A stretch of DNA of 5,117 nucleotides from Oscillospiraceae bacterium (lineage in GTDB: Bacteria > Bacillota_A > Clostridia > Saccharofermentanales > Saccharofermentanaceae), in assembly GCA_902803365.1 (NCBI GenBank), contig CADCPU010000294.1:1-5117 (forward strand). The letters are read 5' to 3'. The position numbers and the translations under genes were made by a program. This document shows, one piece after another, positions 1 through 5,117 of the stretch; within the stretch, counting starts at the first letter, position 1, and every line of letters starts with the position of its first letter. Under the pieces are notes generated by a model that did no database searches, was not told the DNA's origin, and saw nothing but the letters and a program-made list of their open reading frames with translations.

Positions 1-59
1 CTGAGTTCTATCGTCGGTGCGTCGGGTCCGAGATCGTACCCGTTAAACCCGTTTGTCAT
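1..59 (-). CDS. 5' end of a leftward gene of unknown function (partial)
   Basis: Only the first 19 codons and two bases lie in the window, reading MTNGFNGYDLGPDAPTIEL from an ATG whose first base is position 59. The frame is open to the window edge. A purine-rich ribosome binding site (AGAGG, minus strand, positions 71-67) sits 7 bases before the ATG, which is the main support for a real start. The N-terminus is Gly/Asp/Pro-rich, with no signal peptide or membrane segment, so the product probably starts in the cytoplasm. Too little is visible to name a family. It is transcribed away from the LOR gene at 344, so the two share the AT-rich intergenic region. Confidence 0.6.
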   Translation of the reverse strand, partial: MTNGFNGYDLGPDAPTIEL

Positions 60-190
60 GTTCTGACCTCTCTTTCGATTCGCCATCACAACGAGGTTCC
101 GTAATCTAAAGATACCATCTTTTCGCCACAATGAAAGAGTTTTTTGGAAAAATCTTGCTCGAATTCACAACTTTTTTCTTAAATCTGGTC

Positions 191-227
191 AAAAAATGGC
201 AAAAAATGACAAAAAATGATATTTTTT
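191..227. repeat. Phased A-tracts, three tandem 10-bp units AAAAAATGRY plus a T-tract
   Basis: Three units of ten bases follow each other without a gap: AAAAAATGGC (191-200), AAAAAATGAC (201-210) and AAAAAATGAT (211-220). A T6 run follows at 222-227. The A/T-tract centres are therefore 10, 10 and 11 bp apart, close to one helical turn, a pattern known to bend DNA. The last unit and the T-tract also form an inverted repeat (AAAAAAT at 211-217, ATTTTTT at 221-227). The array lies about 75-110 bp upstream of the TATAAT box at 300-305. Confidence 0.8.
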
Positions 228-299
228 GGAAATTTTCGACTATATCTTGAACTTTTATTTCACAATTCAGTTTCCGTACCCCTATGTTAAATACTAGAG

Positions 300-305
300 T
301 ATAAT
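300..305 (+). promoter_or_regulatory. Candidate -10 box of the LOR gene promoter
   Basis: A perfect TATAAT stands 38 bases before the LOR start codon and would give a leader of about 30 bases. No convincing -35 box lies 16-18 bp upstream (the sequence there is around TACCCC), so the promoter is weak, activator-dependent or helped by the A-tracts, or the true -10 lies elsewhere. A second AT-rich candidate (TATATA, 313-318) is close by. Confidence 0.4.
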
Positions 306-343
306 CAAATAGTATATATGATACCGAGGGGAGGATATCAGAT

Positions 344-823
344 ATGAGTCGTTTTCTTATCCGCGAAAGGCTCCTGACACTGTCGGAAACATATGACATC
401 TATGATGATGACAACAACCCGGTCTACGCCGTCAGGCACGAATTGTTCTCCCTCCCGCGCAAGACGCGCCTCTTTGACAAGGCAACGGGCCTCGAAGTCG
501 GGCACATCACCCAGAAGATGTTCTCTCTTTTCATCGAATATGCGATAGATATCCGCGGCGTTACGCTGGGATCGCTCAGAAAAAAGATCACGTTTTTCAA
601 GCCGAGCCTTGAAGCCGACTTCGATAACCTTAAGATCGTAGGAGACCTGTGGGCCCGTGATTTCAGCTGTTACAGCGGAGACGAGCTCATCTTTGAAGTC
701 TCGTGGCAATTCTTGGCCTTCAGCGACACCTATGTCGTCGACGTCCATAACGACGAGTACGACGAGGCGGCGCTGCTCATGACGATCGCGCTTGACGAGA
801 TATATAACGGAAGATATGAGTGA
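344..823 (+). CDS. LURP-one-related (LOR, YxjI-like) family protein
   Basis: The 159-residue product has the size and N-terminal pattern of bacterial LOR/DUF567 proteins such as Bacillus YxjI. It starts with a short strand ending in IRER, followed by DIYDDDNNPVYAVRHELFSL, then a LFDKATGLEVGHITQKMFSL segment. These repeated 'asset of the cell' type strands (D..G..V..I) are typical of this beta-barrel fold, which is related to plant LURP1 and the tubby/scramblase fold. There is no signal peptide, so it is probably cytoplasmic or membrane-associated; the biochemical role of bacterial members is not established. The ATG is supported by GAGGGGAGGA at 326-335, 8 bases upstream. The gene stands alone on its strand, and its TGA is one base from the stop of the convergent lipoprotein gene, leaving no room for a terminator between them. 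The family call rests on recognised pattern, not on a search. Confidence 0.85.
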   Translation: MSRFLIRERLLTLSETYDIYDDDNNPVYAVRHELFSLPRKTRLFDKATGLEVGHITQKMFSLFIEYAIDIRGVTLGSLRKKITFFKPSLEADFDNLKIVGDLWARDFSCYSGDELIFEVSWQFLAFSDTYVVDVHNDEYDEAALLMTIALDEIYNGRYE

Positions 824-824
824 T

Positions 825-1442
825 TTACTCTGCGGCCTCGGTCTCAGCAGCCTCAGACTCTGCGAGGTTCTCTGCACTCTCACCGGAGTTTGCGGAGTAG
901 ATTACCGTAATGCCCTGGAGGTTCTCATCAGGCCAGAATACGAAAGACTCCGTGTCCGTGGTGATCCCGAGAGCGTATGTGCCGTCCTCCTGGATGTCCT
1001 CTGCTTCAGCGAGAAGATCCTTAAGACCCGGCATGTATTTCTCTATAAAAGCCTTGGCATAAGCCTTGGAATTGTTCTCGCTTATATCCATCATTCCGTA
1101 ATAGGCAAAAACGTCGCCCATCTTACGGCTGCCGTCATCCTGTGACGGGTACATGTAGTTGATCTGCGCGGAGATAAATGACTTCGCATCAGGATCGAAT
1201 GCCGCATCCCTGATCCTCTGGAGCTCATCACCGTCATAATCCTTGGAGGAAGATGATGAGGATGCGGAAGCAGTGGAAGCTGTCTCCCCTGTGCCGCCTG
1301 CAGCAGTCGTTGTAGCAGCGGTCTCCTGTGTCTCAGGCATTGTCGTGGGAGCGGTCGTCTCCTTAGTTGCAGTATATTCAACGCATCCGCCGACGATGAT
1401 CATGACCGCCAGCAAAGTTACAAACATAGCTATTCTCTTCAT
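825..1442 (-). CDS. Putative lipoprotein with Ser/Thr-rich linker, function unknown
   Basis: The product has 205 residues. Residues 1-19 are a lipoprotein signal peptide (MKR, then a hydrophobic core) ending in the lipobox VGGC, with Cys20 as the lipidated residue, so the protein should be anchored on the outer face of the membrane. Residues 24-66 are low-complexity Thr/Ala/Ser/Glu, including a run of six serines, a typical spacer across the cell wall. Residues 67-185 look like a small globular domain that I do not recognise. The last 20 residues form an Ala/Glu-rich acidic tail. An in-frame ATG 36 bases upstream (1478) is rejected as the start: it lies in the likely -10 box, whereas the ATG at 1442 follows AGGAG by 7 bases and begins directly with the signal peptide. 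The gene is divergent from the xylosidase gene and convergent with the LOR gene. Confidence 0.85.
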   Translation of the reverse strand: MKRIAMFVTLLAVMIIVGGCVEYTATKETTAPTTMPETQETAATTTAAGGTGETASTASASSSSSSKDYDGDELQRIRDAAFDPDAKSFISAQINYMYPSQDDGSRKMGDVFAYYGMMDISENNSKAYAKAFIEKYMPGLKDLLAEAEDIQEDGTYALGITTDTESFVFWPDENLQGITVIYSANSGESAENLAESEAAETEAAE

Positions 1443-1449
1443 ATCAAGA

Positions 1450-1454
1450 CTCCT
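1450..1454 (-). promoter_or_regulatory. Ribosome binding site that fixes the start of the leftward lipoprotein
   Basis: On the minus strand this reads AGGAG, 7 bases before the ATG at 1442. The longer frame starting at 1478 has no such site and would put a 12-residue polar extension before the signal peptide. Confidence 0.8.
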
Positions 1455-1477
1455 GTTTTGTGTTCTCAAATAATACA

Positions 1478-1506
1478 ATTATACACTTTATCACAAACAC
1501 GACAGT
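1478..1506 (-). promoter_or_regulatory. Promoter of the leftward lipoprotein gene
   Basis: The minus strand carries a perfect TATAAT at 1483-1478. At 17-bp spacing the -35 position (1506-1501) reads ACTGTC, a poor match to TTGACA. The implied transcription start near 1471 gives a leader of about 30 bases containing the AGGAG site. The -10 is convincing; the -35 is not. Confidence 0.5.
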
Positions 1507-1526
1507 TTTTTATTTTTGCTCGCCCT

Positions 1527-1548
1527 GTTTTCGAAAACGCGCGAAAAC
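1527..1548. promoter_or_regulatory. Candidate operator: palindrome GTTTTCGAAAAC plus a third half-site
   Basis: GTTTTCGAAAAC at 1527-1538 is a perfect 12-bp palindrome centred on CG. The half-site CGAAAAC (1532-1538) recurs at 1542-1548, exactly 10 bp later on the same face of the helix. The array lies between the two divergent promoters, and the third half-site overlaps the -35 position of the rightward one (1541-1546). Palindromes with a central CG are typical of LacI-family operators, which often control glycosidase genes, but no regulator gene is visible here and the assignment is inference. Confidence 0.45.
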
Positions 1549-1569
1549 CTCCCGTCAAAAAGTTATAAT
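1541..1569 (+). promoter_or_regulatory. Promoter of the GH120 xylosidase gene
   Basis: A perfect TATAAT stands at 1564-1569. Seventeen bases upstream the -35 position reads GCGAAA (1541-1546), matching TTGACA at only three of six positions. Transcription would start near 1576, about 25 bases before the ATG. The weak -35 overlapping a repeated half-site suggests a regulated promoter. Confidence 0.5.
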
Positions 1570-1600
1570 CTAATCAAAAAGCCCAAGGGAGGATCTGACT

Positions 1601-3649
1601 ATGATCTACTACGTTGACATCAAGGCAAGATACGACGGCGACGGTTCCAAGAAGCGTCCGTTCAAGACCATCAGCGAGGCCGCGAAGATCGCCGAACCCG
1701 GCGACGAGGTCATCGTAGAGCCCGGTATATACCGCGAGCAGGTCATCCCCAAAAACGGCGGCTGCGAAGACGCCCGCATCACCTACCGCTCGAGTAAGCC
1801 GCTCGGCGCCACGATCACGGGTTCCGAAGTGCTCACGGGCTGGACGCATTTTAAGGGTGATGTCTGGACCGCCAAGGTCGACAACGGCATCTTTGCAGGC
1901 TATAACCCTTACACCACCTACGTCTGCGGTGACTGGTACTTCGCACCGACGATCCGCCACACCGGCTCGGTCGTACTGAACGGCCGCATGATGTACGAGA
2001 CTTCAAGCCTTGAAGAGTGCATCGAAGGCAAGGCAGATCCGTGCGCATGGGATCAGGAAGAATCCGAATACAAATGGTTCTGCGTCCAGGAAGGTGAATC
2101 TTCTTCATTCAGCGGCGAAGAGCGCGAGTACGTCGTCAATGCGCCAAAGGACACGACCGAAGGCAAGTACACCGTATTCTACGCAAACTTCAAGGGCCTT
2201 GACCCGAACAAGCAGTCAGTCGAGATCTTTGCACGCCGCAACTGCTTTATGCCGGACAGGAACGGTCTTAATTACATCACGGTAAGCGGCTTTAAGATCT
2301 GTAACGGCGCGACGACATGGGCGCCGCCTGCATCATATCAGGACGGTCTCATCGGACCTCACTGGAGCCGCGGATGGATCTTCGAGGACCTCGAGGTCTT
2401 TAACGCACGCTGCTGCGGCATCTCCCTCGGAAAGTACCGCGATCCCGCAAACGACATGTATTTCTACCAGGAGCACTTAAAGAGCCCGACACAGATGGAG
2501 CGCGACGCCGTTTGCCGCGGACAGTTCCACGGCTGGCTCAAGGAGAAGGTCGGCTCACACATCGTCCGCCGCTGCGAGGTCCATCACTGCGAGCAGACGG
2601 GTATCGTCGGCCGCATGGGCGCAGTCTTCTCAACGATCGAGGACTGTCACATCCACCACATCTGCAACTCCCAGCAGCTCGGCGGCGCAGAGACTGCTGG
2701 CATCAAGCTCCACGCAGCGATCGACGTAACGATCAGGCGCAACATCATCCACGATTCCATCGAGGGCGTCTGGCTCGACTGGGAAGCCCAGGGTGCGCGC
2801 GTTACGCAAAACCTCATGTATAACAACCAGAGACCTGCCGGCAGGATCCCTGCACAGGGCGCTATGTTCTCGACCGACATCTTCATCGAAGTCGGCCACG
2901 GCCCTACGCTCATCGATAACAACGTCCTGATGTCAAGCGTCGCCATCACCATTCCGAGCGAAGGAATCGCAGTCGTCCACAACCTCATCATGGGCGGCTT
3001 CAGCCTCATCAACTCAGGCGTCGACAGCGTCGTCAACGGTCAGCGCGAGCCGCGCTACACGCCGTACCACATCCCGCACAGGACCGAGGTCTGCGGCTTC
3101 ATGACGATCCTGCACGGCGACGACAGGATCTATAACAACATCTTCGTCCAGAACGTAAAGCCGTCCGATCCATCGAAAACACCTGCAGACTGCGATTACG
3201 AGGTCGTCGGAACGGCACCGTTTGATATCTTCCCTACATACGAAGAGTGGTTCGCTCAGTCCATGCCCGACACCGAGCCTGACATGGGCAAGCTCGCCGA
3301 ATTCCACTTCGGTCACCTCCCTTGCGCACTGGGCGGCAACGTCTACCTGAACGGTGCGACGATCTGCAAGAACGATCTCACGAGCCTTGAAGTAAAGCGC
3401 AAGAAGGCCAAGATCACGCTCAAGGGCTCGACGCTCAAGAACAACCTCGATTCACTCGTCGGCGATTTCAGGACAGGCATGATCAACTCCGAGATCTTGG
3501 GTTACGCTTTCGAGCCTGATCAGAGATTCGAGAATCCTGACGGAACTCCGATCACTTTCGACAGGGACATTTTCGGGAACAAGAGAGGAGCAAAAGTCGT
3601 ACCGGGACCGTTCGCGGAGCTTACGGACGAAGTCGATATTGCTTTTTAA
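1601..3649 (+). CDS. GH120-family beta-xylosidase (parallel beta-helix glycosidase)
   Basis: The 682-residue protein matches, from memory, the GH120 beta-xylosidase XylC of Thermoanaerobacterium saccharolyticum (about 640 residues) along its length. Shared segments are the N-terminal GDGSKKRPFKTISEAA (13-28) and GIYRE (42-46), WAPP (240-243), GPHWSRGW (252-259), GIKLHAAIDV (367-376), WLDWEAQG (391-398) and IEVGHGP (429-435). Asp393 and Glu430 correspond to the reported XylC nucleophile Asp382 and acid/base Glu405; Glu364 corresponds to Glu353. The fold is a right-handed parallel beta-helix. Such enzymes remove xylose from the non-reducing end of xylo-oligosaccharides with retention of configuration. 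No signal peptide is present, so it acts on imported oligosaccharides in the cytoplasm. The ATG follows AAGGGAGGA (1585-1593). Odd: the catalytic residues lie 37 apart instead of 23, owing to an extra loop at 412-425. Activity on xylan side chains or other beta-linked sugars is possible; the family call is firm, the exact substrate less so. Confidence 0.9.
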   Translation: MIYYVDIKARYDGDGSKKRPFKTISEAAKIAEPGDEVIVEPGIYREQVIPKNGGCEDARITYRSSKPLGATITGSEVLTGWTHFKGDVWTAKVDNGIFAGYNPYTTYVCGDWYFAPTIRHTGSVVLNGRMMYETSSLEECIEGKADPCAWDQEESEYKWFCVQEGESSSFSGEEREYVVNAPKDTTEGKYTVFYANFKGLDPNKQSVEIFARRNCFMPDRNGLNYITVSGFKICNGATTWAPPASYQDGLIGPHWSRGWIFEDLEVFNARCCGISLGKYRDPANDMYFYQEHLKSPTQMERDAVCRGQFHGWLKEKVGSHIVRRCEVHHCEQTGIVGRMGAVFSTIEDCHIHHICNSQQLGGAETAGIKLHAAIDVTIRRNIIHDSIEGVWLDWEAQGARVTQNLMYNNQRPAGRIPAQGAMFSTDIFIEVGHGPTLIDNNVLMSSVAITIPSEGIAVVHNLIMGGFSLINSGVDSVVNGQREPRYTPYHIPHRTEVCGFMTILHGDDRIYNNIFVQNVKPSDPSKTPADCDYEVVGTAPFDIFPTYEEWFAQSMPDTEPDMGKLAEFHFGHLPCALGGNVYLNGATICKNDLTSLEVKRKKAKITLKGSTLKNNLDSLVGDFRTGMINSEILGYAFEPDQRFENPDGTPITFDRDIFGNKRGAKVVPGPFAELTDEVDIAF

Positions 3650-3701
3650 AACGCGTTCAAATACAATCGACCATAGAATTATTATGTAAGGATGGTGTGT
3701 T
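3650..3701 (+). other. Short intergenic gap between xylosidase and lipoprotein genes
   Basis: The 52-base gap has no GC-rich hairpin with a T-run, so I see no terminator, and read-through from the xylosidase gene is likely. A possible promoter (TTCAAA 3656-3661, 18-bp spacer, TATTAT 3680-3685) would start transcription at about 3692, inside the ribosome binding region, so it is doubtful. The ribosome binding site of the next gene is AAGGA at 3688-3692, 9 bases before its ATG. Confidence 0.5.
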
Positions 3702-4895
3702 ATGAAACATATCAAGACCCTCGCGGTCGTTCTCACTGCAGCGACTCTGTGCGGTTTTGCGTTCGGTTGCGCAAAAAAAGAGCCGGAGACACCTTGGCAG
3801 GACACCGCAAAGACTATGGTCGCAGATAAGTTGGACGTAGATACTATGGGCAAGTTCTACCTCGACGGCAAGACCTACGATTTCCCGTTCAAATTCCAGG
3901 AACTTCTCGACAACGGCTGGGTAATGGCAGACCCTTCTGTAGGCGAGAACGAACTTGAACCATACGGCTGGAACAAGTACTTCGTTGAACTTTCCAAGCC
4001 TGAATACAAGAACAAGAAGCTCTCTCTCGAAGTCGCTGTCTGCAACGACACCAAGGAGAAGGCTCTTCTTAAGAACAGCAAGGTCGGCGAGGTCACGATC
4101 TCCGGCGACTACGCTCAGGAGCTCATGATCGCCGGCGGCATCGGCTTCGGTACCGGCGAATTTGCCGCGGCAACGGACCTCAACAATTTCGTTCCGGAAG
4201 GCTTCGAATTCGACAACACCGAGAGCATCAACGGTCTCGGCATGACAAAATACACCAAGAACTTCAAGGGCGCAGAAGACTACGCATGCACCGCAACATT
4301 CACGATGTCTGCAGACGAGAGCGGCAAGTACTCCCTCGACTCAGTCCGTTACAGATGTGAGTTCGGCTACTCCGTAGGCGCCGCAGTCGAAGCGCTCATC
4401 AAGGCAACAGTCAAGAGCGATCCGTCAGTCGTTGAGGAACTTGACCCTCGCGTCAACGCTGTCGAGTTCATCCCTGAGCTTCGCAAGCTCCTCGCTACCG
4501 ACTTCATCTTCTGCAGCGGCTTCAACATCAAGGAACCTTCCGAAGAGCAGCTCAACAAGGTCTATGCGATCATGGATGCGATCTACATCTGCGAGGACGT
4601 TCAGATCGCACCCCAGGACGACAACACCACCGTCGTCACCTACAGCGCACCGTCCAACTTCTCCGATATCCTGAACGAGTCGATCCAGGACGCAGCCGCT
4701 GATTTCAAAGGCAGCCTCGATAACGCTACATCAGATCCGGAGTTCCTGGATCTCGTGCTCGACAAGTTCACGGGCAAGGTCGGAGATCTCAAGATCGAGC
4801 CGGGCAAGTCCTACGTGATCGACAACACCAAGTACTCCGAAGGCGTCTACGATGTCCTCTACGGAATGCTCGGCTTCTACGCACTGCTCAAGTAA
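3702..4895 (+). CDS. Putative lipoprotein, function unknown
   Basis: The 397-residue product begins with a lipoprotein signal peptide (MKHIK, hydrophobic core 6-21) ending at AFGC, with Cys23 as the likely lipidated residue; Ala at -3 and Phe at -2 make the lipobox slightly atypical. A short polar spacer (24-50) follows. Residues 52-73 (from FYLDGKTYDFPF to LLDNGW) recall a pattern I associate with surface lipoproteins of Lachnospiraceae-like bacteria, but I cannot name a domain. The rest, with Gly-rich turns near 140-155 and an acidic helical-looking C-terminal third, shows no catalytic motif. No ABC-type solute-binding signature is visible, so a role as the xylo-oligosaccharide binder is not supported. 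The gene follows the xylosidase by 52 bp on the same strand without a terminator and is closed by the hairpin at 4924-4960, which suggests a two-gene transcript. Codon use is like that of the xylosidase gene. Confidence 0.85.
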   Translation: MKHIKTLAVVLTAATLCGFAFGCAKKEPETPWQDTAKTMVADKLDVDTMGKFYLDGKTYDFPFKFQELLDNGWVMADPSVGENELEPYGWNKYFVELSKPEYKNKKLSLEVAVCNDTKEKALLKNSKVGEVTISGDYAQELMIAGGIGFGTGEFAAATDLNNFVPEGFEFDNTESINGLGMTKYTKNFKGAEDYACTATFTMSADESGKYSLDSVRYRCEFGYSVGAAVEALIKATVKSDPSVVEELDPRVNAVEFIPELRKLLATDFIFCSGFNIKEPSEEQLNKVYAIMDAIYICEDVQIAPQDDNTTVVTYSAPSNFSDILNESIQDAAADFKGSLDNATSDPEFLDLVLDKFTGKVGDLKIEPGKSYVIDNTKYSEGVYDVLYGMLGFYALLK

Positions 4896-4923
4896 GTCAT
4901 CATTTTACGGCTACGGCTGCATA

Positions 4924-4960
4924 ACGCCCCCGCACCTTATCGGAGTGCGAGGGCGTTTTT
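4924..4960 (+). terminator. Rho-independent terminator after the lipoprotein gene
   Basis: ACGCCC (4924-4929) pairs with GGGCGT (4951-4956). After one C/A mismatch, CGCAC (4931-4935) pairs with GTGCG (4945-4949), closing a 9-base loop. The stem runs directly into TTTTT (4956-4960). It begins 28 bases after the TAA at 4895 and should end the xylosidase-lipoprotein transcript. The reverse strand lacks a T-run at the other side, so it is one-directional. Confidence 0.9.
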
Positions 4961-5010
4961 GATTGCTGCTTTTGCGGGGTGGGGCGGCTGGCAGGATGGC
5001 TTCGGGCGCG

Positions 5011-5052
5011 ATTACGGGTAAATCCAAGAGAAAAACGATTCGTCCCCGTAAT
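5011..5052. repeat. Inverted repeat ATTACGGG ... CCCGTAAT
   Basis: ATTACGGG (5011-5018) and CCCGTAAT (5045-5052) are perfect 8-base complements around a 26-base interval. Within it AATC (5021-5024) and GATT (5037-5040) can pair further. The right arm runs into TTTT (5052-5055), and its CCCG can alternatively pair with CGGG (5056-5059). It could be a second, weaker terminator, a structured RNA leader or an interspersed repeat; sequence alone does not decide. Confidence 0.5.
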
Positions 5053-5116
5053 TTTCGGGCTTGATACACCGCGCATACTTTTTTTGAGAAAAAACGTTTT
5101 TAGTATGCGGTTTTCG
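5012..5116 (-). CDS. Possible 3' end of a leftward gene (partial, doubtful)
   Basis: A minus-strand frame is open from the right edge of the window for 34 codons and stops at TAA (5014-5012). Its end reads YGDESFFSWIYP. It looks fairly protein-like, but it is Lys-rich and AT-rich unlike the two genes to its left. It covers two inverted repeats, and its stop codon lies inside one of them. It may be a gene end, or chance reading through a structured intergenic element. Without sequence beyond the window I cannot name it. Confidence 0.25.
   Translation of the reverse strand, partial: RKPHTKNVFSQKKYARCIKPENYGDESFFSWIYP
5072..5109. repeat. AT-rich inverted repeat CGCATACT ... AGTATGCG with inner palindrome
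   Basis: CGCATACT (5072-5079) and AGTATGCG (5102-5109) are perfect complements. The 22-base interval is itself symmetrical: T6 (5080-5085) faces A6 (5089-5094) across GAG, and AAAAACGTTTTT (5090-5101) is a perfect 12-bp palindrome, so two exclusive inner pairings are possible. It may be an operator region of a gene to the right, or part of an interspersed repeat. Confidence 0.6.
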
Positions 5117-5117
5117 A

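Larger units (their letters stand above)
60..343. other. AT-rich divergent intergenic region with no gene
   Basis: This 284-base stretch separates the leftward partial gene from the rightward LOR gene. It is far richer in A and T than the flanking genes. It contains many A- and T-tracts (140-145, 148-152, 172-177, 191-227), a TATAAT box at 300-305 and a strong ribosome binding site at 326-335. A minus-strand frame crossing it (106-399) overlaps the LOR start and has no visible ribosome binding site, so I do not call it a gene. I see no RNA gene or terminator here. Confidence 0.7.

Noticed and set aside
191..220. Possible CRISPR or direct-repeat array
   Set aside because: The 10-bp units are contiguous with no spacers and are too short; phased A-tracts explain them.
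106..399. 97-codon minus-strand frame across the left intergenic region
   Set aside because: It overlaps the LOR start and promoter, I see no ribosome binding site for it, and its Lys/Phe/Ile-rich composition is what AT-rich non-coding DNA gives.
338..883. 181-codon minus-strand frame opposite the LOR gene
   Set aside because: It is a shadow of the LOR coding frame. The forward frame has a strong ribosome binding site and a recognised family pattern.
792..1145. 117-codon plus-strand frame antisense to the leftward lipoprotein
   Set aside because: It overlaps the LOR 3' end and runs opposite a gene with a clear signal peptide and ribosome binding site; its product resembles no family I know.
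1443..1478. Upstream in-frame ATG adding 12 residues to the leftward lipoprotein
   Set aside because: That ATG overlaps the TATAAT box, lacks a ribosome binding site, and would place a polar extension before the signal peptide.
3452..3853. 133-codon minus-strand frame across the gap between xylosidase and lipoprotein
   Set aside because: It is antisense to the end of one well-supported gene and the signal peptide of the next.
5072..5109. Integron attC site or insertion-sequence end
   Set aside because: No GTTRRRY/RYYYAAC core sites, no transposase and no target duplication are visible.

Overview
The window looks like a stretch of a Gram-positive, probably anaerobic Clostridia-type chromosome (gut or rumen Bacillota). 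The evidence is strong purine-rich Shine-Dalgarno sites (GGGGAGGA, AGGAG, GGGAGG), TATAAT-type -10 boxes, two lipoproteins with short Gram-positive-style signal peptides, and a glycosidase that resembles GH120 beta-xylosidases of plant-fibre-degrading Firmicutes. The genus cannot be fixed from the sequence. Genes are moderately GC-rich with many C-ending codons, and the gene-free stretches are clearly AT-rich.

Layout from left to right. Bases 1-59 hold the first 19 codons of a leftward gene that runs off the window. Bases 60-343 are an AT-rich divergent intergenic region with helically phased A-tracts and a -10 box. Bases 344-823 encode a small LURP-one-related (LOR, YxjI-like) protein. It converges, with a single base between the stop codons, on a leftward lipoprotein of unknown function (825-1442) that has a Ser/Thr-rich linker. 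Bases 1443-1600 form a divergent promoter region with a perfect 12-bp palindrome and a third half-site placed 10 bp on. Bases 1601-3649 encode a cytoplasmic GH120-type beta-xylosidase with the expected catalytic Asp and Glu. It is followed after 52 bp by a second, larger lipoprotein of unknown function (3702-4895), probably on the same transcript, and then by a good intrinsic terminator (4924-4960). The last 150 bases hold two further inverted repeats, and a reading frame open from the right edge on the minus strand that may or may not be a gene end.

How the genes fit together: the xylosidase would trim imported xylo-oligosaccharides to xylose in the cytoplasm. The lipoprotein behind it would sit on the outer face of the membrane, but nothing in its sequence shows sugar binding. 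No transporter or regulator gene lies in the window. I found no clearly new system. The points most worth checking are the candidate operator before the xylosidase, a 14-residue insertion between its two catalytic residues, and the structured right edge.
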